Source: Prevotella sp. | GTDB lineage: Bacteria > Bacteroidota > Bacteroidia > Bacteroidales > Bacteroidaceae | Direction of reading: 5' to 3' | Length of the DNA: 59,264 bases | NCBI GenBank assembly: GCA_017458125.1 | Contig: JAFTGB010000070.1 | Location: 1-59,264 of the forward strand | Shown here: positions 53,849-59,264 of the stretch, piece after piece | How the letters are laid out: each line of letters opens with the position of its first letter | Numbering within the stretch: position 1 is the stretch's first letter | Position numbers and translations under genes: made by a program | Notes under the pieces: generated by a model | Database searches by the model: none | Told to the model about the DNA's origin: nothing | What the model saw: only the letters and a program-made list of their open reading frames with translations

Positions 53849-53996
53849 TCTAACTTGCTTAACGGGCATACGTCCTTTCCCATTTTGTCAAAACAATTCT
53901 CTTAAAATTTCAAGTAAATTTTCGACATAAAAACTAACCGCCTGAAAATCAACTAAATAAATTTAAAATCGTCGTGAAATTATAAAAGAAGAAAAG

Positions 53997-54028
53997 TTTG
54001 CGGTATACGAGTAATTGCCATAACTTTG
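53997..54028 (+). promoter_or_regulatory. Complete promoter of DUF3244-C10 operon
   Basis: TTTG at 53997-54000 and TAACTTTG at 54021-54028 are 20 bases apart, matching the Bacteroidales -33/-7 consensus. Confidence 0.75.
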
Positions 54029-54057
54029 CACTCGTAAACATCATTTACTTGAATAAT

Positions 54058-54417
54058 ATGAAAATGAAAAAACTTTTCTTTTGTTTGGCATTTGTACTCA
54101 TGGCAAGTGCAAATACTATCGCTCGGGAATTAATCCCACTTACTATAAGTAGGGAAGATAAAAGTCCTATTGGTCATCACACTCCCAAGTCCCCCATTCA
54201 ACCTCCCACAGTCTACATCGAGGACTACGCCCTGTCTTTCATCACCGGGCATCCTGACTACATCCTAAACATTAAGGACGAGGATGGCGACACGGTCTAC
54301 ACGACCACTGTCTACTCTGCACAGACGCAGGTCACACTACCCTCAACCCTCTCCGGCAACTATGAGATTGAGCTCGTCATGGGCTACTGGGTCTTCACGG
54401 GAATTATAACATTATAA
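54058..54417 (+). CDS. DUF3244 secreted small protein
   Basis: The 119-residue protein has a signal peptide (MKKLFFCLAFVLMASANTIA) and a beta-sandwich-like mature part with VYIEDYALSF, DYILNIKDEDGDTVYTT and LPSTLSGNYEIELVMGYWVFTG, typical of DUF3244. Homologues often lie next to C10 peptidase genes. It could be a partner or inhibitor-like protein; that is not shown. ATG 54058 or 54064 are both possible. Confidence 0.85.
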   Translation: MKMKKLFFCLAFVLMASANTIARELIPLTISREDKSPIGHHTPKSPIQPPTVYIEDYALSFITGHPDYILNIKDEDGDTVYTTTVYSAQTQVTLPSTLSGNYEIELVMGYWVFTGIITL

Positions 54418-54445
54418 TTAAACAAACAAGATACTGTTTTCCTGT

Positions 54446-55795
54446 ATGTATTATTTTAATAGAGAGACTAAATATCTGGCACTTTTAATACTATCAGTTT
54501 TATTAGTTAACTGTACTAGCGAGAAAGACTATGATGTGGTTAAAAAAGCAGAGCCCAAGTATGCTGTAGTAAAAAGAGCTAGGGCCATAACAGAAAGGAC
54601 AAATCATCTTAGCTATAAAGAAGCGTTGTCAATAGCAATGAATTCAATTTCGATGGTTGATGGCAAAAGTGGCATGACCCGAGGGAAGAGTAATCGTCGT
54701 GTCATCAATGAGAAAAATGGAGTGTTTACCATTGGTTCAAAGTCAGACGTAACAAGGTCAGGAGATTATGTTGAAGACACCCTCCTCTATGTGTTCAACT
54801 TCAACGACAATCAAGGTTTTGCCGTTGTGTCTGCAAACAGGAATACAGAGAGTCTTCTTGCTGTGACCGAATCAGGTTCCTATCAGCCTGACACAGAGAG
54901 TGAAATAGATGGTCTAAACGAGTTTATGAAGATGGCAAAAGAGTATGTGAAGAATGCTAAGAATACATTGATAAAGACGAGCGATTCTTATAATTACTGG
55001 AAAGTTGAAAGTGACACGTTAGAATATAGCCGTTTAGAAGCGAAAATTCCTGTGGCATGGGGGCAGGATGGTGTTGCAGGAACATATTGTAGTAACAACA
55101 CCGCAGGATGCGGTCCAATTGTTATGGCCCAAATCATGTCTTACTATCAACATCCTAATTCTTTTACTTTCACTTTTGGCAATCGCGACATAAACTACGA
55201 AACAGTTAATTGGAGTCAAATAAACCAGCATGTACATACTGGCAGCCATCCTTACCCACTATGCAACGGTAATTCCAACCTTGACAAAACAATTGGCCGG
55301 ATATGTAGGGAACTGGGATGTAAGGCAAGAAGTACTTATAAAAGCAATGGCGCCACAAGCACTTCCCCAGGAGCTTTATACGATGTGCTAACATACTATG
55401 GCTATACGATGCCCGGATTCCATAGTATACCAAGCGATGAAAACAGCTTTATGGATTGGTTGGTTGAGGATAAACTAATCATCATGGTAGGCTATAAACA
55501 AAACGACATTGGACACTTTTGGCTAATTGATGGCGGTTTCCATATAAAAACACATTCTGTAGTATATGCCAGTCAAGATGAAGTAAATTGGGTATCCTAT
55601 CACGATTGGACCATTAATCAGACATACAGTCATATCAACTGGGGCTGGGACGGATTTTGCAATGGACTGTTCCTGTATAATGTTTTCAACGCCAATAGTG
55701 CCTCCGAGTATGATAATGGATCAAGTTACAATAATCATACAGACGATGATGTCAATTTCTATAGGGGGGTAAAGTACTCGTTGGTATATTATTAA
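54446..55795 (+). CDS. C10 family (streptopain-type) cysteine peptidase, lipoprotein
   Basis: The 449-residue protein has a lipobox LLVNC (C23), a propeptide (about 50-180, SYKEALSIAMNSI and VFNFNDNQGFAVVSA), and the catalytic domain with C222 in TAGCGPIVMAQIMSYY, H357 in IGHFWLIDGG, and INWGWDG (397-403). All expected C10 catalytic elements are present, so it should be an active secreted, surface-bound protease like SpeB, Bfp and interpain. It precedes a glycosyltransferase that starts inside its stop codon. Confidence 0.93.
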   Translation: MYYFNRETKYLALLILSVLLVNCTSEKDYDVVKKAEPKYAVVKRARAITERTNHLSYKEALSIAMNSISMVDGKSGMTRGKSNRRVINEKNGVFTIGSKSDVTRSGDYVEDTLLYVFNFNDNQGFAVVSANRNTESLLAVTESGSYQPDTESEIDGLNEFMKMAKEYVKNAKNTLIKTSDSYNYWKVESDTLEYSRLEAKIPVAWGQDGVAGTYCSNNTAGCGPIVMAQIMSYYQHPNSFTFTFGNRDINYETVNWSQINQHVHTGSHPYPLCNGNSNLDKTIGRICRELGCKARSTYKSNGATSTSPGALYDVLTYYGYTMPGFHSIPSDENSFMDWLVEDKLIIMVGYKQNDIGHFWLIDGGFHIKTHSVVYASQDEVNWVSYHDWTINQTYSHINWGWDGFCNGLFLYNVFNANSASEYDNGSSYNNHTDDDVNFYRGVKYSLVYY

Positions 55796-56586
55796 TGAAA
55801 GCGCAAATGAAACGTCCTACGATAGCACTGGTCATTTCAACTTACAATTGGGTTGATGCCTTAGAACGCGTTATAGACGGAGTCTTGATGCAAACGGTTC
55901 TACCCGACAAAATAATAATAGCAGACGACGGATCAAGTGCAGACACCTGCTCATTTATTGAACACATCAGTGCTGCCTGTCCCGTCCCCATCAAGCATGT
56001 ATGGCATGAAGACAAAGGATTCCGTAGGACTGTGATTCTAAACAAGGCGATTGCAACTTCAAAAAGTGATTATATAATCGAGATAGACGGTGATGTCATT
56101 CCGGAACGCCACTTCATACAAGACCATATTAGCGTTATGAAAAAAGGGTGCTTCGTATGTGGAAGCCGTGTGATGCTCCAGCGTGATGGGGTCATTCGGC
56201 TTTCCCACTGTGTTAACCTGTTTCGCTCCAGGCTACTCCGGCACGTGGTAGCTTCGATGACCTTCAAATTCTCTGAGCGTCACGTGCGAGGGTGCAACCT
56301 CGCTTTCTGGCGCGACGACTTTATCGCCATTAACGGCTATAACGAAGACATCATCGGCTGGGGACATGAGGACAGGGAAATGGTCTACCGCCTACTTCAT
56401 TATGGAGTGAAAGAGCGCCGTCTGAAGTTTGGAGGCATCGTCAGGCATCTTTATCATGATGCACCTTCCATGAACAGCAAGCTGCACAACTACTCAGTAC
56501 AATGCAAAACTGTTACTCGGCACTCTTCATGGTGCGAGAACGGCATTTCAAAGTATCTGTTATCGTCAGTGCTTTTCAACCAATAA
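55795..56586 (+). CDS. Glycosyltransferase family 2, coupled to the C10 peptidase
   Basis: The 263-residue protein has ALVISTYNWVDALERVIDGV, IADDGSSADT, EIDGDVIPERHF (DxD) and the galactosyltransferase-like GCNLAFWRDDFIAINGYNEDIIGWGHED (split). ATG overlaps the TAA of the peptidase gene (TAATG), implying re-initiation. A GT2 in a protease operon is unusual; it may modify the peptidase or DUF3244 protein, or the surface glycan. A second start at residue 5 is possible. Confidence 0.9.
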   Translation: MKAQMKRPTIALVISTYNWVDALERVIDGVLMQTVLPDKIIIADDGSSADTCSFIEHISAACPVPIKHVWHEDKGFRRTVILNKAIATSKSDYIIEIDGDVIPERHFIQDHISVMKKGCFVCGSRVMLQRDGVIRLSHCVNLFRSRLLRHVVASMTFKFSERHVRGCNLAFWRDDFIAINGYNEDIIGWGHEDREMVYRLLHYGVKERRLKFGGIVRHLYHDAPSMNSKLHNYSVQCKTVTRHSSWCENGISKYLLSSVLFNQ

Positions 56587-56629
56587 AATTTTAACAAAAT
56601 CGATTAATATATAAGCCTGTTCATACCAT

Positions 56630-57187
56630 ATGAAAGGAAAGATACCGACAAAACAGATTGTTATTCCAGTTATAACGGGGCTAATTGCAAACCTGCTATT
56701 CCTGTTAATATCAGCAATTATCAGTTATTTCGTAGTCATTCAGCCCATGTTAAGTGATGTAAAAGAAAAAGTAGAACAATCATTTGAACACATATGTACT
56801 ATTGAGAATAATATTGAAAACATTGAAAGAAACTACCTTGTTAAAGATGTTGAAGGGCAAAAATGTGTAATAGGAGTAAGCGCAAATACAGAAAAAGGTA
56901 GTGTGGGGGTTTACAATGACAATAAATTCAATTTGGAGAATGGCGATATCATTAGCCTGGTAAGAACAGATGGTCCATATGCTCCAACGCTCGTTTCTTT
57001 TGTAGTGTACGTGAATGAGAAAGGGACAAACATAAAACCCTCTGACGCGGACTTATTCTTGAATAGAGAAGGAGTTGAAAGATTAGGATTGAGATACGGA
57101 GAGATTGTAAAAAAAGGACTTGTCAGAAATCTTAAGATTAAGTTTTATAGGAAACATGCAAACAGTAATGACGTTGATTCGAAATGA
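56630..57187 (+). CDS. Unknown membrane-anchored protein
   Basis: I do not recognise this 185-residue protein. Residues ~10-40 are one membrane helix, ~42-70 a coiled coil (KVEQSFEHICTIENNIENIER), and 75-175 a beta-rich domain with GDIISLVRTDGPYAP, VYVNEKGT and LFLNREGVERLGLRYGEIV. The last pattern slightly resembles double-psi beta-barrels, but weakly. It is AT-rich. It follows the GT2 gene by 43 bases and may belong to the same unit. Confidence 0.7.
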   Translation: MKGKIPTKQIVIPVITGLIANLLFLLISAIISYFVVIQPMLSDVKEKVEQSFEHICTIENNIENIERNYLVKDVEGQKCVIGVSANTEKGSVGVYNDNKFNLENGDIISLVRTDGPYAPTLVSFVVYVNEKGTNIKPSDADLFLNREGVERLGLRYGEIVKKGLVRNLKIKFYRKHANSNDVDSK

Positions 57188-57341
57188 CGATAAAATATCA
57201 CAGTAATTAAATAGTATTTCTCCATGACAAAAATACAATAATAGCGTCTGTAGTTGACCCTAAAACCATGTCGAGAGTATAAAAATATCTAATTAAAGAG
57301 AAAAATCATGCTTGACACTGATAAATTCGGAAATAAATTCG

Positions 57342-57349
57342 TATATTTG
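57342..57349 (+). promoter_or_regulatory. -7 promoter element of the two-gene unit
   Basis: TATATTTG lies 39 bases before ATG 57389 and within an upstream-extended reading frame, which supports 57389 as the start. Confidence 0.55.
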
Positions 57350-57388
57350 CAACGAGAAGTTAACTCTTGGCAACTAAAACAACACGTT

Positions 57389-57955
57389 ATGAATACATTG
57401 GAACAATACCGAAACGCTGTGAAGGACTACGCAGCAAGGGGCGTTGACTACTTGTTCCACAACGAAGGGGACGAGCATGCCCTGATTATCTTTACAAACA
57501 TTTTCTGCAACGCAAAAGAAACCATTCGCATTGCAGCCAACAAGCTTTGCAACAAAGAGCTTGTCAATCAAAAGGAGTACATTGATAATCTAAAATTATT
57601 TTTAAACAAAGGAGACACGCGCCTTTTTGTATTATTGACAAGTCGTCCAACTAACGAAGAGGCTATGTCTAATGATTGCCTTTATAAAATGCTGTATGAG
57701 CATCCCGCTTACAAAGAGGGGCGTATAAGTATTAAAGACGGACAAGGTAAATCTTTCCACGACAAAGACGGAAAAATTATACATTTCTGTACTGGCGATA
57801 GTAAGATGTATCGAATAGAGAACGATATTAGAGGAAGAAAAGCTGTCGCCAATTTTGGAGACGAAAAAACCTCTACCGTACTGAATTCTGATTTTGACAA
57901 AGCTTTTAGTTCCGTTGAAACGGATGTCAATCTGGATGACTACTATGGAAATTGA
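57389..57955 (+). CDS. Unknown soluble protein, degenerate PLD-like
   Basis: The 188-residue protein has no membrane helix. Residues 35-53 (FTNIFCNAKETIRIAANKL) and 77-85 (DTRLFVLLT) resemble the alternating helix and strand of phospholipase D-like folds. DSKMYRIE (137-144) sits where HxKxxxxD would be, with His and Asp changed to Asp and Glu, followed by KAVANFGDE and FDKAF. This is an inference from pattern only; catalysis as a classic PLD is unlikely. It overlaps the next gene by 11 bases, so the two are translated together. It may bind or sense something rather than cut. Confidence 0.7.
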   Translation: MNTLEQYRNAVKDYAARGVDYLFHNEGDEHALIIFTNIFCNAKETIRIAANKLCNKELVNQKEYIDNLKLFLNKGDTRLFVLLTSRPTNEEAMSNDCLYKMLYEHPAYKEGRISIKDGQGKSFHDKDGKIIHFCTGDSKMYRIENDIRGRKAVANFGDEKTSTVLNSDFDKAFSSVETDVNLDDYYGN

Positions 57956-58807
57956 TAGTGTCTCATCTTATTCGACGCTTATCCAGTTGATAAGTGCCGT
58001 AAATTTCGCATATATATTTACTCGTTTTCACCAAAGGGTGTATAAACTTATATTCGATGAAAAAAATTTCTCTATGACAAGTTTACTTCTTTCATCAACG
58101 ACATGGCCGTTGACGAAGAGTCTCTTCAATCGATGGATCCTATAGAGACAACAAAAGGTACAACTAACGTTCAATCCCTGAATACGCTAAAAGATAATTA
58201 CAAGGCACTTAAAATAGAGTGGGATAAAAAGAAGAACGGCATTGCCGAAGAACTCCAAAAAGTCAAAAATGTCAAAGGAGTAAGAAGCCTTTTCTTATAC
58301 ATTAGTCTATTCTGTTTGACAGACTTGTTCAACATCGCGACCGTACAATGGTTGTCTACAGGTTTCTGGATACATTACGCGATCTGGTTTAGTTTGCTGT
58401 CTGTTATAGCCCCCATAATACTTACATGTTACATTCTTCGTTTTACTTGGAAAAATAAGTCAGAGGTATCTTGTTACACGTGGACATCCATATCTTTTGC
58501 CTTTACGGTTATAATATCACTAATTCTTGCAGGAGTGAATTCTCTATGGTACAACTGGGTAGATTTTAATGAACCATTCTTCTCTGTTACGTTTTTCTTC
58601 ATTTCCTTAATAATGCCATTTTACGCCTGTGTATTTTCTATCTTTTTTGTTCTAGGGAATGAACTTCTTATAAAACGCTCAGCTAACCGTCAAACAAAGG
58701 AATTAAGGGACAGACAAAAACAACTGCATGAGCAAAAAATCGATATAGACAAATCATATAATATGTTTAGCAATGATTCTACAGATACAAGTTTGACCTT
58801 TGGATAA
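57945..58807 (+). CDS. Multi-pass membrane partner, interrupted at an A7 run
   Basis: Starting at ATG 57945 the frame runs to KLIFDEK at 58060-58066, where seven A (58060-58066) put it out of frame; one extra A, or a -1 slip on A-AAA-AAT, continues in KFLYDKFTSFINDM and gives a 287-residue protein. The downstream part can also start alone at ATG 58103 (234 residues). The protein has a possible first helix (residues ~9-28), a soluble helical region, four strong helices (for example SLLSVIAPIILTCYIL and SFAFTVIISLILAGV) and a C-terminal coiled coil. No family is recognised. The partner is the upstream soluble protein. Confidence 0.65.
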
Positions 58808-58830
58808 ATTGCTACTCCTATCATCATTCT

Positions 58831-58926
58831 CAAGTTAATTATATATATTACAAAGTGCAGGCTAAGCTCTTTGGGAAACAGGGCAGTTCCAAAGAATTGG
58901 CGAAAGAGCTCCAAAAATTTTCATAG
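58831..58926 (+). pseudogene. C-terminal remnant of another TPR regulator
   Basis: The frame ending at TAG 58924-58926 encodes KVQAKLFGKQGSSKELAKEL, matching the end of regulator 1 (LYLKLFGKQGTSKEF). No start or upstream domain is present. It is the trace of a third regulator paralog just before regulator 2. Confidence 0.7.
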
Positions 58927-59030
58927 TGCAAACAAGGGAAATTTTCTTGTAGGAATGATTTTGTTATCATAATTTTACAACGCAGTTCAGATTACGGGGG
59001 CGGCTCTCCTGATCATTTCAGAGTAATTCA

Positions 59031-59062
59031 TTTGGTCGTTGAGGAAAAAAATTGTACCTTTG
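59031..59062 (+). promoter_or_regulatory. Complete promoter of regulator 2, leaderless
   Basis: TTTG at 59031-59034 and TACCTTTG at 59055-59062 are 20 bases apart. ATG follows 7 bases after the -7 element. Confidence 0.75.
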
Positions 59063-59069
59063 CTCCTCG

Positions 59070-59264
59070 ATGAGACACCTGCTGACATACGCCCTTACAT
59101 TGTTGCTGCTCTGCTGCTGCACCACGGAACGGCAGCGCACTGCCATGCGGCAGGGGCTGGACAGCCTGAACCGGCGCAACCGCACTGACCAGCCCTTCAC
59201 CGTTCACGAAGCCGACTCCTTCGTCCGCTTCTTCGACCGCCACGGCACCCCCAACGACCGCCTG
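59070..59264 (+). CDS. TPR-lipoprotein transmembrane regulator (copy 2), cut by window end
   Basis: The first 65 codons are present. They differ from regulator 1 at only 5 of 195 bases and encode the same lipoprotein signal (LLLLCCCTTE) and QPFTVHEADSFVRFFDRHG. The rest is outside the window, so its sensor and DNA-binding parts are unknown. Confidence 0.8.
   Translation, partial: MRHLLTYALTLLLLCCCTTERQRTAMRQGLDSLNRRNRTDQPFTVHEADSFVRFFDRHGTPNDRL

Noticed and set aside
57308-57388. Upstream start of the soluble two-gene-unit protein
   Set aside because: This stretch contains the TATATTTG promoter, so it is likely untranscribed; 57389 is a better start.
58103-58807. Treating the downstream membrane frame as a complete gene
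   Set aside because: The upstream frame continues it exactly after a one-base shift at A7 and starts with an overlap typical of coupled genes.

Overview
The window looks like a chromosomal segment of a Bacteroidales bacterium, most likely Prevotellaceae. Evidence for this is the recurrent TAnnTTTG -7 promoter element (over 20 copies in front of genes), gliding-motility lipoprotein GldH, DUF4290, DUF3244, START-like and Stealth proteins, C10 peptidase, secreted proteins ending in a VNGxKVIIK tail, and the gene order of the housekeeping operons. Most of the window is GC-rich; an AT-rich gene lies at the left end (about 139-1500) and an AT-rich accessory block at the right end (about 52560-59050).

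Layout. 1-1500: end of an ISL3-family insertion sequence inserted into the 3' end of an AT-rich, possibly nuclease-like gene. 1854-6404 (-): methionine-sulfoxide reductase, MscS channel, secreted CotH-kinase-like protein and a tiny acidic protein. 6508-14802: metG, then a surface-polysaccharide cluster (two acetyl/acyltransferases, Wzx-type flippase, GT2, Stealth phosphotransferase, GT14). 14787-16786 (-): nadD-gmk-yicC. 17150-22959 (+): tsaB-DUF4290-murA-rimM-dxr-rseP. 23216-25137 (-): orphan receiver protein and sugar porter. 25262-29985 (+): metF, a four-helix-bundle/zinc-ribbon protein, and holB-ricT-gldH. 30304-32670 (-): a second secreted protein plus tiny acidic protein. 32978-39402 (-): rodA-mrdA-mreD-mreC-mreB and a single-domain IMP cyclohydrolase. 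39650-46207: FadL-type porin, tRNA-Met(CAT), START-like protein, LptF/G permease, ribBA, aspartate aminotransferase. 46337-51834 (+): TolQ/ExbB, two ExbD proteins, TonB, PstS-like lipoprotein, TPR protein.

52211-59264 is the most unusual part. It is bracketed by two paralogous TPR-lipoprotein/transmembrane regulators with almost identical 5' ends (five differences in 195 bases). Between them are a DUF3244 secreted protein, a C10 (streptopain-type) lipoprotein peptidase, a GT2 glycosyltransferase coupled by a TAATG overlap, an unknown membrane-anchored protein, and a two-gene unit: a soluble degenerate-PLD-like protein and a multi-pass membrane protein interrupted at an A7 run. A C-terminal scrap of a further regulator paralog follows. 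I read this as a recombination-prone cassette locus; the two-gene unit is the best candidate for an undescribed system, but its function is unknown.

Intergenic DNA is rich in structured repeats: two long perfect hairpins (29 and 27 bp) beside the two tiny-protein genes, three tandem 22-bp palindromes before tsaB, an octamer (GGNATNCC-like) repeat family in four gaps, a large inverted repeat before the receiver gene, and 7-bp purine-rich repeats. One octamer array appears to have lengthened the Dxr C-terminus, and another begins right after the shortened purH.
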